NCBI GenBank assembly: GCA_037176725.1
Contig: JAZBRS010000076.1
Span: 123,523,001 to 123,587,000 of the forward strand
Length of the DNA: 64,000 bases
Origin: Posidonia oceanica
Taxonomy: Eukaryota > Streptophyta > Magnoliopsida > Alismatales > Posidoniaceae
Direction: 5' to 3'
The first letter of the stretch is position 1, and the number at the start of each line of letters is the position of its first letter. The notes below the pieces were generated by a model that was given only the letters and a program-made list of their open reading frames with translations, did no database searches and was not told the origin of the DNA. Shown in pieces: positions 1 to 11,620 of this stretch. Position numbers and translations under genes: made by a program.

Positions 1-1540
1 GCAACGAACTCTCTACGCGAGTGCCAGCTCGGATCAATGCAGTGAAGGTCGTGACGGGTTGGATGCTAAGCAAAGCTCCGGTAGACGGCTGTGCCCCTTT
101 TATGATGATCTCGATAGACTCCTCGTCGGAGGGCCTATCTCGAACTTGCGAGGCAAGGGCACGCCAGCGGCCGACGTACTCCCCGAACGGCTCGCCCGGA
201 TTCTGCTTGGTTGCGATTAAGTCCGCGCGCTTTGGGACCAGATCGAGGTTGAAGGAGTACTGTTCCAAGAACGCCTGGCTTAGGTCGTTCCAGGTCTTGA
301 TCGTAGCCATGTCAAGCGAGGTGAACCACTTGAGGGCCGGACCAGACAAACTCTTCTGGAACAGGCGGATCAGCAACCTCTCGTCCGCCTGGAGTTGGGC
401 GAGATCACCGCAGTACGCCTTCAGATGGGCTATGGGGCAGCCCCTACCATCATACTTCTCGAAGTCCGGTATTTTGAACTTCGGGGGGAGTACCGCCTCT
501 GGGAAACAGCAGAGGTCTCGGAACTGGTAGGTCTGGTGGTCCGTGCCCTGCACTAGACGCAGTGCCTTCTCCAGAACATCCATCCTGTTGTTGATAGGGT
601 CTGGAATAGCTGCTACAGGAGATGGGGCAGCGGGGGCAGGGACCACGTATGCCGAATGGGTCGCACCGAGGTGCTCCTCCGGATCCACCATCACGTCGCC
701 TGGTGACGCAAAGTGATGGCCGGCATACCCGTGCTGTGGTGGAGTGCAAGGAGGGATGCATGTGGAAGTCTGAGCCTGATGCAAAAGGGGAGGATAAACG
801 GTATGCTGTGCGGTGGGTGCGGGATGTTGGAGCATCAGCGGCCGTACCGGGGCGATGCCGGGGGACGGGCCTGCGAGATACTGTGCTCCCACCAGTCCGA
901 ATGACTGGCCACCAGGTGGCGGAGGTGTATGCTGTGTGAGGTGTGGTGCTGATGCAAGAGGCGGAACACGGGCCCCCATCGTCGGAACCGTGAGCAGTTG
1001 GGACGATGGTCTAGGCGGAAGTGCAGAGTGCAATGCAAGATGTACGGGAGCAGGCCGCACAGGAACCTCAGGAACAACAGGAGGGGAAGGAGGGCGGACT
1101 GATAGAGCTATACCCTGCGGCCGCTGGATAGTGTCCATCAGTTGCTGGTACTGCTCTTCAGGTGTCCCGTCAGTGGGAACACTGAATTGCAGTGCCGGCG
1201 AGGAGCCAGAACCAAGAGATCCGGACTGTCCGGGAGACTGGAATCCTAAGGCGTGAGTCGCCGCAGCAGAAGGGTCAAAAGTGACAAAACCCTGAGAAGG
1301 TGGGGTCAGTGGTGCCTCCAGAACACGTGAAGTGGTCATCAAGATGGACTCGGCGACCGAATCAGGAGGAACGGGCGTCTGCCACTGTCCCACAGCAAAC
1401 TGGGGTGCCCCAGACGACAGAGGGGAAAAGCCTGGCGTCACAGAGGGCACAGGGGGGTTAGAAACGGGAGCCGGAGGGGCCGGAGCGGGAACCACCTCCG
1501 AGGCAAGGGTGAGGGGGGTCTCGACAGTGCACTGGGCCAT
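1..1540 (-). CDS. gag: Gag of element Y, N-terminal 513 codons, open to the window edge
   Basis: The minus-strand frame starting at the ATG at 1540-1538 has no stop codon down to base 2; I checked every triplet. The product begins MAQCTVETPLTLASE. It has a Pro/Ser/Gln-rich N-terminal half, then the shared VDPEEHLGATHSAYV block and the retrotransposon Gag domain (about 230-440: AHLKAYCGDLAQLQADERLL..., FGEYVGRW). Gag forms the virus-like particle in the cytoplasm and packages element RNA. The MAQ start is conserved in all four elements and is preferred for that reason. B and C are already broken over this stretch and X has one stop, so Y is the best preserved copy here. The zinc-binding C-terminus and pol lie outside the window. 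Confidence 0.88.
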   Translation of the reverse strand, partial: MAQCTVETPLTLASEVVPAPAPPAPVSNPPVPSVTPGFSPLSSGAPQFAVGQWQTPVPPDSVAESILMTTSRVLEAPLTPPSQGFVTFDPSAAATHALGFQSPGQSGSLGSGSSPALQFSVPTDGTPEEQYQQLMDTIQRPQGIALSVRPPSPPVVPEVPVRPAPVHLALHSALPPRPSSQLLTVPTMGARVPPLASAPHLTQHTPPPPGGQSFGLVGAQYLAGPSPGIAPVRPLMLQHPAPTAQHTVYPPLLHQAQTSTCIPPCTPPQHGYAGHHFASPGDVMVDPEEHLGATHSAYVVPAPAAPSPVAAIPDPINNRMDVLEKALRLVQGTDHQTYQFRDLCCFPEAVLPPKFKIPDFEKYDGRGCPIAHLKAYCGDLAQLQADERLLIRLFQKSLSGPALKWFTSLDMATIKTWNDLSQAFLEQYSFNLDLVPKRADLIATKQNPGEPFGEYVGRWRALASQVRDRPSDEESIEIIIKGAQPSTGALLSIQPVTTFTALIRAGTRVESSL

Positions 1541-2872
1541 TGCTGATCGAGAGCGAGTCAAAACGGGGCTGCGACGAGGGAAAAGGGGACGGGCTCTACG
1601 GGGAGCTATGCTCGCAAAGACGAGTAGCTCGGAAAAGGGATGGTCGAGCACAGGTGTCTCAGCAGAGATGTCAGCAAAGGAGAGACCCGAGCTCCAGCTA
1701 AGGAGATCGCTTACTGAACTCTGTTAAAGACACAAGGGGAAACTAGGGTTAGAGAAGAAAGAGATGCAAAATGCATTATGTTATGGCATGAATGTCATGT
1801 ATGCTTTCTAGTATGCCCCCCTCACCTAACTAGTGTTTCCTAGCAAGGTTGTCTACTTCGGGTATCCCTGGGTGTACGGGTCACCGACTCGAGTCAGAAA
1901 AAGTAGGCTCCCTGTCTAACTCCCGGCCCAAAGCTCAGGTAATGACAGGGTGGTGCGTTGGTGGCCTCTACCCCGCCAAAGCGTAGGTGGTACCCTCCAC
2001 TAACACCGACACGACCCCGGACAAGGGGGGACAGACCGACTGCCTCACACCATGCCAAAGCATCGGGGTGAGAAGCCGGAACCGTCCTTCGCAGACTAGT
2101 AGGTGGACTCAGAGGAGAAGAATACGTGTCCTATATGATGCTTATGCAAATGATTAAAGTCTTTTATCTTGCGTATTTTATTAACCAAAAGGGAGTGAAG
2201 GATTGTTCAGAGTCTCTAGTTGCTCCTAAAAGTTCTTTTACTTGCATTTTTTAGTTAACCATGGGGAGAGCAAACAAGTTTCTACTATCCTAAGCATGGC
2301 AAGTGCGAAAGGGAAGAAAATCAATCAAGCATGGCAAGCAAACAATCATACAACACAACAAAAGGCAAGTGCATGGTATGTGCAAGTGTTTGTGAGCATA
2401 ATGGTGAAGAAAAAAAAAACATTCATCAAGTCAAAAGGCATGTATGCGGAGTATGTGCGTGCGTAGTGTCATAGCAAATGTGTAAAAGGAAGCATTCATC
2501 ATTCAAAAAGCATGTATTTTGGCCAAACAAAGTATGTAGACATGTAATGGGTGAGAAATAAAGCAATAATAAGCAAGTAAGGCAAGAAAAGCAAAGACAA
2601 GTAAGCTATAAAGCAAATAAAGACAGGGACGAAGAAAATGCAAGCAGACAAGCAAGTTAGACAAAGTAGAGCAAAGCACAGTAAAACTAAGGCGAAAGCA
2701 GCCGGAAAGGGGTGCAAAGCCTAAGCAAAGTAACCACGAGGCGACTTGCCAGGTGTTTGCACAGAAAAGCGAGCAAAACAGACAAAGGAAACACAAAGGC
2801 AGATAGAGACACAAAGGCAAACAAAACGCAAAGCAAGCGAACGAAAGCGGAGGCGAAAGCCGGAGTCTAGTA
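1541..2872 (-). other. 5' leader of element Y
   Basis: Untranslated region between the primer site and gag. It holds a GC-rich block at about 1840-2130 that is also found in X, B and C, a less conserved A-rich part near the primer site, and the candidate 105-nt intron at 1721-1825. I see no long reading frame of its own. Confidence 0.75.
1721..1825 (-). other. Candidate leader intron of element Y (105 nt)
   Basis: Minus strand: donor TAG|GTGAGGG at 1825, a CTAACCCT branch-point-like sequence, a pyrimidine run and acceptor TTTAACAG ending at 1721. Size and position match GT-AG intervals in X (16240-16344), B (24881-24987) and C (43113-43217). Splicing is inferred, not shown. Confidence 0.5.
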
Positions 2873-2890
2873 TCCCCAGCGGAGTCGCCA
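2873..2890 (-). other. Primer binding site of element Y
   Basis: TGGCGACTCCGCTGGGGA on the minus strand, one base after the LTR end (ACA at 2892-2894). The sequence looks like the tRNA-Arg-type primer sites reported for Ogre elements. The exact tRNA needs an alignment to plant tRNA 3' ends. Confidence 0.8.
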
Positions 2891-2891
2891 C

Positions 2892-5800
2892 TGTAGTAAT
2901 CCCGGTGTTCGGATCGTCCATGCACGGTGCCAAAGCTCGCGTGCACCGATCGGAATCAGGCTCACTATAAGCGGCTATGTCCGAGAAGGAAGACCTAACT
3001 CGAAAACATTTAAAAGGGGAGAAAAGGGAAAGAAAAGAAGAAGATAAGACAAAATCGGAGTCGCCACCAAGTCTATTAAATCGGAAGACGAGGAAAACCG
3101 GGGAAATGCGTGAATAATCACGCAAAACCGAGCAAAAAATGCAATGCAAGGCAATGCAGAAGAAATAAGATGCAAATGAATGCAAATGAGGTGACTCGTG
3201 CCTAGGACAAGGGCAATATGGTCATTGCGGGCCAAGAGAGGGTAAGGACTCCTGTTACACGCGGGGAAGGTGTTAGGCACCCCCGACACGCCCGAGAATC
3301 GGTCTTTCTAGGCTTACGCTCGCATATGTGGGGAAATGCAGACTTTGAATGCCTAAGTGCCAATGAATGCCTATCTAAATGCTCAAAGGTGTGCTCTAAG
3401 TGATGGAAAACGATGCGAGGAAGTAAACGTGCAATCTAAACGCTCAGCAACGCTGTCCGTGTTCCGAACCGGGCGAAACCTGGCTCGTGAGAACTCCGGG
3501 CAGTAAGCATCATCGCCCTATATGCAAATGCAGGCGAAAGAACGAAATAACGAGAAAACCATGCAATGCAATCGACATGCAAGGGAAAACGGCGTAAAAC
3601 AATGCGAGGATCGAGACAAGTATGCAAAAAGATGCGAGAACAAGGTTGACATGCAAAATGGGGCAAGGAATGGAACGAGGACGCAAAACCGTGCGAGAAA
3701 ACGGAAGAGGGGCGTAAAACGGGGTAAGAAAACACCAGGATACGCAAGACGAGACGAGAAAACGAAAGGGTATGCAAAACGGTGCGGGGAAACCTGACTG
3801 CGCGCAAAACGAGGCAAGAAAACATGAAGACACGCGAAACGGAGCGGAAAAACAAGACTACGCGCAAAACGAGGTGAAGAAACTAAAGGGCACGCGAAAC
3901 GGAGCGAGAAAACATGAAAACACGCAAAACGAGGCAAAAAACTAAAAGGCACGCAAAACGGTGCAAGACGGAGAAGCGGCACGCAAAACGGAGCGAGAAA
4001 ACTTGAAAACACGCAAAACGAGGCAAAAAACTAAAAGGGCACGCAAAACGGTGCAAACGGCATGCATATGAATGCAGTGCAGAAGTTCGGGAAGATATAC
4101 CTGGAGATCCGGGAGTCTGATCGGAGATCTGTTTGGTCCATGCTGAAGAGTGCTTCGCTGCGGTCACCTGGGCAGCTTACTTGAGGAGATCCGACGGTCG
4201 GATTGAAAGATATCGCAACTTCGGAGCGGTAGGGCCAGAACAGAAGAGGAGAATAGATCTAAGTGTTCAGGAGGTCCTAGGGGTGTGCTGAAGGTCCTCC
4301 CAAGTGAAGGGGAGTTAGAAGTGCTTGGTGTATGCAAAGGGGAGCTTAAATGCAAGATTAAATGGATGCGGAATGCAATGCAAAGCCAGAGAAGACAAGG
4401 AAAAGCCATTTGGAAAGAACGGGGGTTTAAAAGTATTTTTGAAAAAGAAAGGGGCTAAAATGCAAATTTTCCAGAAAACTGGGGTTCTAAGGAGTCCGGG
4501 AATGCAAATGGAGGGTTTACATGCAATTTTTGCAAACATGGGAGTTAAAATGCAACTTAGGGGTAAAACAGTCTTTTCACATAATTTTTAAAAGGTGCAG
4601 GGACCTATGTGTGATTTTCAAATCATGCAGGGTCTGAAAATGCAATTTCATATGGGAAATATGCTCTGAAAAAAAAGGGACAGGACCACAGTGCAATTTC
4701 TAAAAAGATCAGGGTCAAAAATGCAATGTAATAAGATAAAATGCATGCAGCACAGTTACTGTCCATTTAAAATGGACCTAAGTGCAAATGCACAAAAACA
4801 AAGGGTAAAATATGCAATGCAGTATGCAAAAATAAAAAATAAATCCTAAGTTCTACAGTGCATGGGACTTAAATGCAAAAATAAAAGCATGCAGGGGGCA
4901 GGACTGCAATATTATATGGAAAACTATATGCATTTAAATGATCTGATTTCATGCAGGACCTATGTGCAAAAATCGAAAACTGAGGGACTATGATGCAAAA
5001 TATTATAACTGAAATGCACAGTGACAGGACCAGAAGGCAAATGAAGAGAAACATAAACATTTCATGCAATTTTATATAGTTTCAACACAGAAATAAGCAG
5101 ATTAAATCAAATAAAGGACTGGAATGCAAAATAACAAAAACTCAGACCAGAATGCAATATTTAGCAGAAAACTTAGATAATGGAAAAATAAATGAACAGT
5201 GTAATGGCCGGCGGCCATGGACACTGTAGCAGCAAGCTGCCAGCGTCCATGAACGCCGGCACAGGGGGGTTGGAGCAGCGCAGGCCGGCGGGAAGGCTTC
5301 ACCACGATCTGACGGAACTCGGGCGACGTCCGGCGGAGCTCGACGCTGACCGGGGCGAGCCGGAGAAGCCACCGGAGGTCTGCAGAGCTTCAGAAGCGCA
5401 CTCCGGGCGATCGACGCGACGACGCTGCGATCCGAGGGCCGGAGCGTGCTCTTGAGGCTCGCGCGGACCGGAGGGTGCTGCTGGAACGCCGTTCTACTGA
5501 CCGGAGCGGCGGGACGTTCGGAGATGCTCGCCGGAGAAGACGACTCTGACCGGAGCTGACCCGGCGCAGGGGCGAAGGAAACCCTAGTCTAAGGGCCGGA
5601 AAAGCAAGAGGGAAAGAAAATTAGGCTAAGGGGAAAAGAAATTACCTGTTTCCGTGGCTGGGAAGTCCCCCCGACGCAGGTGGTTTCAGTGGATGCCGGC
5701 GAAGCTCGTCCGGCAGAAGGAGGAGACGTCGATGGCTCGGGATGGCTTGGATCTCCTCGGTGCAACCCTCCGGAGCTTCCCGAACGTCTGGAAGGCAGCT

Positions 5801-8284
5801 GCGAAGATCGGCGGAAGATTCGGCTCTGATGGGTGCTCTGAAGACAGCAGGAGGCCGGGGAGGGTGTCCGCTGCTCCTCAGGCTGGATGGAGTGCTCCGA
5901 TGGGTTGCTGGGATGCTGGCGATGGGGTTTGGACGCCTGGAGAGGGTCTCTGGAAGGTGTGGAGTAGGCTTGGAGTTGGGTCGGAATTCTGGTCTGGAAG
6001 TGTCACAGGTGTTTGTTGTGGAAATCTTGGTCGGTGGTGAGCGGTTGGATTCGAGGCCGGGGGCTTTGGAAAGGAGATGGCTTGGGGATTATCTGGGTGG
6101 ATTTTGGGAGGCAATGGTGGACTGGAGTGCGGGGAATTTCAGAATGGGTTCGGAGCTGGGTTCGGCTGGCTTTCAGGAGGTTGGAGGCGAAAGGCTGGGC
6201 TGTTCTCTGTGTGGAATGGTGGGTGAGGTTGCAGGTGGTTTGGGTGAGATTCGGGGGCGGATTCTGGGCTGTTCTGGAGGTGTTTTGGGTGCTGGTTCGC
6301 TGGGAGAAGGAGAGACGGAGGTCGGGGGTTCGTGGGTGGATTTCAGAGAAGAAAATGGTCACGCTCTCACTCGGGATTGTCTCTGGAAACCTCGTCTCTC
6401 TTCCGGGTGAATTCCTCTGGTTTTCTCCTCTCTTTCCCTCCTGAAAACACACTCTGAATTTCCCTCCCTTTCCGCCTGATTTCTGATAGCCTCCCCTCTT
6501 GGTTTTGCAGGTGTCTGCATTGAATGCCACGGCGTGGCAATGGCAGGAAGCACGGACCGACGTTCGGCGCGAGCAGAAGATGGCAGGAGGGCAGAATGGC
6601 AGGCGGCGTGCTACTGTCGCACTGCAACGCGCGGATGGAGGAAGAAGAAGGACTGTGGATGACTGTAGCAGCGGGCTGTGGTTTAAAAAAGGAAGAAATC
6701 GGATAATGGGCTGGTGAGCCCAGTAAAGAAGAAAAGAAAGGATAAAAAAGAAAAAGGAAAGAAAGATGGGAAGAAAGAGGGAAAAGAAAATAGAAAAAAA
6801 AGGATAAAAATAAATAAAAATATTAGATGAGTTGTGTTGTAGGTTGGGTGTTTAATTGGATTTTTTAATGACTGTTTTTAGGTTAATTAGTGGGTTTTAG
6901 GCTTGATTAGGGCTTTAGGGTTTTATTTTGTTTTTGATTTGTTTTCCACTTGATTAGGGGTTGGTTAAATTCTTTTAAATTGTTTTTAAAAATGTGTTTT
7001 CTTGTTAAGTATTTTAGGATGTTAATTAGGATTTTTAGGACTTATTTTTACATTATTTTGAGTGGGTTTTGGGCTTTTAGTTCTAGTCTTTTGTATTTTC
7101 CTTTCTTAAGTCTTTTGATCCATGCTTTTGTTTTTCATTTGTTAATTCTTCTTGATGTTTTTTTAGTTGGATTTTTCCTGATTTGATTAAGTATTTTAGG
7201 TCTTTTAACTGTATTTTCTTTTCCTTTTTTAATTAAGTTCTTATGTTGTTTTTTTCTTATGTTTATTAGGTTAAGTTTTTTGTTCTCTTTAATTACTTGT
7301 TTTAGTATTTGATTTTTAATTCTTCTCTCTAGGGTTTGTTTTTTAATTCTTTTAGTGGGGTTTTCATTTTTGTTAGGTTCTGATTTTATTTCAGTTTTTT
7401 AGTTGATTTTACAGTATTTTATTTTAGTTTGTTTTGCATTTTTTAGTTTACATGCTTGATTTTCTTTTTAGCTTGATCTAATTAAGTTTGGGTTTTTAAT
7501 TACTTATTTAATGTTTTTAATTGCTTTTTCTGGGGATTCTGATTTGTTTCTTTTAGGTCTTGGGGTTTTACAGATTTTTAAGGATTTTTGAGGTTTTTTG
7601 CAAAGGAAGGAAGAAGAAAAGAAAAAGAAGAAGAAAAGAGGAAAAAAGGGAATAAAAGGGAAAGAGGTAGGTTTGAGGGAAAAGATTTTTTTAAAATTCA
7701 AGGAAGATGGTAAAAATAAAATAAAAATAGGAATAAGGTAGAGAAGGGATAGGGGTACAAAGGGGGCCCGCTGCCAAGCCAGAAGGAGGGCGAGAAGGGG
7801 ATGAAAAGAGAGACGATAATCAGGAGAGAGAGAGGAGAGAGAAAACGATAATCTCGGAGAGAGAAAACGATAATTCCAGCGAAAAGGGGTCTTAAAGGTC
7901 TCCGAAAGGGGTGAAATTTGGTGGGTGCGGGGTCTAGGGTTTCTAGTTCCGGTCCTGGAGTTTTGGTTTGGTTTTGAGGAAGTTTCGGAGGGGTTTTGAG
8001 GCGTAGAAAAAGGGTATTTTTGCCTGTGTTTCCTAGGGTTTTTGGGTGGGGTCTGGTTTGAGATTTTGCAGGCTTTTTGGTGGGTTTGCTAAGTCATCAG
8101 GGGTGAGTGTTCCTATGGATTTTGGTGGGTTTTCAGGTTCAGGAAAGGGGATAATCCTAGGTCAAGTTTAGGCTTGTTTTGAGGGGAAAGAAGGAGAGGA
8201 AGGTGTAGGTTTGGGTCTGGGTTCGGGTCCAGCAGCCACCGGAAGGCTCCAAACGATCCAGCCTGTCAAAATGGGGTGTCTATA
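2892..8284 (-). repeat. 5' LTR of element Y (5393 bp)
   Basis: Bounded on the minus strand by TATAGACACCCC at 8284 (family consensus TGTTGACACCCC, so the TG end has become TA) and by CTACA at 2892 next to the primer site. From 5' to 3' it holds an AT-rich U3 with long T/A tracts (6720-7760 as read on +), candidate splice donors CAG|GTAATTTC (5645) and CCAG|GTATATC (4100), a roughly 1-kb array of degenerate TTGCA motifs (about 4350-5170), the palindrome GTCCATTTAAAATGGAC (4761-4777), an array of CGTTTTGCG units (about 3530-4060), and a conserved block with GTGCCTAACACCTTCCCC (about 3250-3290) close to the 3' end. No convincing TATA box was found. Confidence 0.85.
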
Positions 8285-10008
8285 GAGGCTGACTGTGGCA
8301 GGAGCTCAGAGAAGAAGAGGAGGTACTGTGCAGAGGGAAGGAGGAAGAAGAGAGCTGCGTCGTGGGCCGGGCCGCGAAGTTTGAAAAAAAAGGAGAAGAA
8401 AAATAAAAAGAAGGAGAGGAACGGGCTGACGGGCCCAGCAAGGAAAATGAGAAAAAAGAAAAATAAGAAGAAAGAAAGGAAGAGAGGGAAAAGAAGAGAA
8501 ATAAAATAGGAAAAAATAAATTAAAAATAAGTAAAAATATCAAAGTGATTGTGTTGTGAGTTAGGATTTTAATTAGATTTTTTTAATGACTGTTTTGGGT
8601 TAATTAGTGTGTTTTGGGCTTGATTAGGGTTTTAGAGTTTTCTTTTGTCTTTAATTCATTTTCCATTTGATTAAGTGTTTGTTAAGTCTTTTAAATTTTT
8701 TTTTAGATTGTGTTTTTCTTGTTAAGTACTTAGGATGTTAATTAGGATTTTTAAGATTTATTTTTAGGTTAATTAGAGTGGGTTTTGGTCTTTTTAGTTC
8801 TGGTCTTTTAGGTTTTTCTTTCTTAAGTCTTTTTGAATTAGGTTTTTGGCTTTTTATTTGTTAATTTTTCTTGATGTTTTTTAATTAGGTTTCTCTTGTT
8901 TGATTAAGTGTTTTTAAGTCTTCTTAATTGTTTCTCATTTTCTCTTTTTTTGTTTAAGTTCTTAGGTTGTCTTTCTTAGGTTTGTTAAGTTAAGCTTTTT
9001 TCTTTCATTAATTATTTATCCTAGTGTTTTTTAATTGTTTTACTTCTTTTTAGGGTTTGTTTTTTATTTTTTGATAGGGTTTTAACTTTTGGTTGGTTTG
9101 GATTTTATTTTAGTTTTTTCCTTGATTTTATAGTGTTTTCTTTTAGTTTGTTTTGCATTTTTTAGTTTGCATGCTTGATTTTCTTTTTAGCTTGATTTAA
9201 TTAGGTTTAAGTTTTTAATTGTTTGTTTAATGTTTTTAAATTGTTTTTCTTAGAGTTCTGATTTGTTTCTCTTTTGTTTTGGAGTTTTACAGATTTTTAG
9301 GACTTTTTATGGATTTCAGCAAAAGAAAGAAAAGGAAAAGAGAAGGAGGAAGGAAATGGAAAAAGGGAGAAATAAAAGGGAAAGAGATGAGTTGGAGGAA
9401 AATGATTTTTTTAAAATTCAGGGAAAAAGCTAAAAATAAAGTAAAAATAGGAATAAGATAGAGAAGGGATAGAAGCACAAAGAGGGCCCACAGCCAGGCA
9501 GGAAAAAGGGCAAGAAGGGGATGAAAAGAGAGATGATAATCAGGAGAGAGAGAGGAGAGAGAAAACGATAATCTCGGAGAGAGAAAAGGATAATTTGGCC
9601 AAAAGGGGGTCTTAGAGGTCTCAGAAAGGGGTGAAATTTGGCGGGTGTGGGGTCTAGGATTTTTAGTTTTGGTCCCAGGATTTTGGTTTGGTGTTGAGAA
9701 AGTTTTGGAGGGGTTTTGAGGTGTAGAAAAAGGGTAGTTTTGCCTAAGTTTCCTAGGGTTTTTGGGAGTGGTTTTGGTTTGAAATTTTACAGGCTTTTTT
9801 GGGGGGTTTACTAAGTCAGCAAGGGTGAGTTTTCCTATGGATTTTGGTCAGGTTTTGAGTTTGGGAAGAGGGGTAAAGGCTTAGGTCAAGTTGGCTTGGT
9901 TTGAGGGGTAAAGAAGAGGATTAGGGTTTGGGTTTAGGTTAGGGTTTGAGTTCAGCAATCACTAGGAGGGCTCCAATCGATCCAGTCTGTCAAAATGGGG
10001 TGTCAACA
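8285..10008 (-). repeat. 3' LTR of element X, 5' fragment (1724 bp)
   Basis: Starts on the minus strand at 10008 with TGTTGACACCCC directly after the polypurine tract of X and is a diverged copy of the U3 of Y (matching about 6560-8284). It ends at 8285, where the 5' LTR of Y begins. The missing 3' part of this LTR is expected left of the window, beyond the end of Y. Confidence 0.8.
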
Positions 10009-10076
10009 GATGCCCCTCCCTGAGCAAGGTCAAGCGGAGCGAGGCCACTGCTCAGGGTTGACAAGACACCCCATCT
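9996..10076 (-). promoter_or_regulatory. Polypurine tract of X within an inverted repeat
   Basis: The tract (AGGGAGGGGCATC on the minus strand, 10009-10021) primes plus-strand DNA synthesis and abuts the LTR start at 10008. It is enclosed by two nested inverted repeats: AGATGGGGTGTC (10065-10076) against the LTR start with one G-T wobble, and CCCTGAGC against GCTCAGGG. The same layout occurs in C at 58296-58379. Confidence 0.75.
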
Positions 10077-10900
10077 GACCGGCGGAAGCAGCGGGTTGCT
10101 ATGGGCGTGAGCTACTTATTCGGCGGATGCACCGAAATTGTAGCCCGTTGCCGCAATGCAGGATGCAGGGTGCAGATGGATGAATGTGCAGTGTGTAAAT
10201 GCAAATGGTATGCTTATGCTAAAGCTTACTGCGCTGTACTCCTCTGGGGGAAAGCGAGATGGTGCATGCACGCGGGAGGGTGGAAAATGCAATGCAAGAT
10301 CGCCGGACAATACTTCGGGAGAGTTGGGCGAGGGGGTGCGCTGAGCGGTGTGCAGCTCTAGCGCGAGGGTGCCGTTTGCCAAGCTTCTGCTGTAGGCATA
10401 GGCGATGCGAGTGCTGAAAGTAAAAGGCTGAAAAGTAAAGATGCTGGAAAGTAAAGATGCTGGAAAGTAAAGTGCTGAGAAGTAAATATGCTGTGGTTGT
10501 GCATGCGGTGGCGAGCGCAGGCTCGGGAAGGCGAAGTGCGGAAGTTGGTGTAAGGACCACAGAGGAGCAGTAGCACAATAAGGGTGCAATGTTATGCAAT
10601 GTTATGCAGTGGAATGCAGTGTATAAACAGCGGAGCGCCGGGCATACGGAACCGAGAAAACGATCCCAAGGCCGCATACTACTGCGAGTATCATCCAAAG
10701 CCGGCAAGCTGCGAGAGTCTTGCGGGTGCCGAGGATGATACCTTAGGCAATACGCAAGCCAGGGGTTCGATTCCCAAGCATGCCATGTCCGTGCAATGAT
10801 GAAATGCAATACTAGGACTGACTCTACAGAGGACACAATGAAGCTATATGATGTCATGCAATGCGAATGCTGATGATATGCAACAAAATGCTATTTACTC
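10077..10900 (-). other. 3' terminal untranslated segment of X
   Basis: Non-coding. The first ~75 bases (to about 10150) match the corresponding stretch of C (58200-58290; ACGGGCTAC...GCATCC, GTAGCTCACGCCCATAG). The rest contains CTTTACTTTCCAGCAT-like short repeats (10430-10490) and no reading frame I can support. Confidence 0.6.
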
Positions 10901-11620
10901 TACGATGAATTGAGTGATAAGTTAACGGACCTATCATCGGATAGTTAGGGCTATCAGCCCGCTGAGGAGTTAACGGACTCATCACCGGATAGTTAGGGCT
11001 ATCAGCCCACTAATGAGTTGACGGACTCATCACCGAATAGTTAGGGCTATCAGCCCGCTGAGGAGTTAACGGACTCATCACCAGATAGTTAGGGCTATCA
11101 GCCCGAATGAGGGTGGAAAGGGGGCGGGATACCGAACCAGAAGGTGCGGCAGAGGTCCAAAGACACTCCCGTGACAGTTGGGGATGTCAGCCCAATGCAG
11201 ATGGAAGTGGGATACCGAGGGGCAGCAAACAAGATGCCCCTGGTATCAGGATGATGCCAGGGGACAGCCGAAGCGCTCCTGGCACCGAAATGCGAGGATG
11301 GATAGATGAATGGGTGATAGGTTGACGAACCTATCGTCGGGCAGTTAGGGGTGCCAGCCCAGGATGATGACAGGTTGACGGACCTATCGCCGAGCAGTTT
11401 GGGGTGCCAGCCTGCTGGGGACTCAGCTGGGGATGACCAGTTGGGGACGATACCACAGGGCAGCCAAAAAGATGCCCCTGGTATCAGGATGATACCAGGG
11501 GACAGCCGAAGCGCCCCTGGCAGCAGAATGCAAGGGTGGATGAACAGGCAGATGGATGATAGGTTAACGAATCCATCGCCGAGCAGTTAGGGGTGCCAGC
11601 CCGGATGCAAAGAATGAGGG
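10901..11620 (-). repeat. Hairpin repeat array 1 of element X
   Basis: Four 48-bp tandem units (starts of the GTTAACGG core at 10921, 10969, 11017, 11065) followed by looser copies to about 11600. Each unit holds two short inverted repeats, for example ATGAGT-TGACGG-ACTCAT (11013-11030) and GATAG-TTAGGG-CTATC (10940-10955). A perfect 12-bp stem with a 3-base loop lies at 11475-11501, with an imperfect copy at about 11236-11262. Confidence 0.85.

Larger units (their letters stand above)
1..8284 (-). mobile_element. Element Y: Ogre/Tat-like Ty3 LTR retrotransposon (5' part)
   Basis: Read on the minus strand this element starts at 8284 and leaves the window at base 1. It shows a full 5' LTR (2892-8284), primer binding site (2873-2890), leader with a candidate intron, and the first 513 codons of Gag. 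Its LTR starts abruptly inside LTR sequence of element X: 8285-10008 is a second, separate copy of an LTR 5' part. I therefore read Y as inserted 1.7 kb into the 3' LTR of X, with predicted 5-bp target duplication GAGGC (8285-8289). A tandem duplication within one LTR is the alternative. The rest of Y, and then the remaining LTR of X after a second GAGGC, would lie left of the window. Confidence 0.85.

Noticed and set aside
5654..6410. Plus-strand open frames of 128 and 222 codons opposite the LTR of Y
   Set aside because: Antisense to C-rich LTR sequence, Gly/Trp-rich shadow frames without conservation.
6545..10008. Tandem duplication within one LTR as explanation for the two U3 copies
   Set aside because: The inner copy begins at the LTR terminus and leads into a full LTR with primer site and gag; nested insertion explains this better, though not proven.
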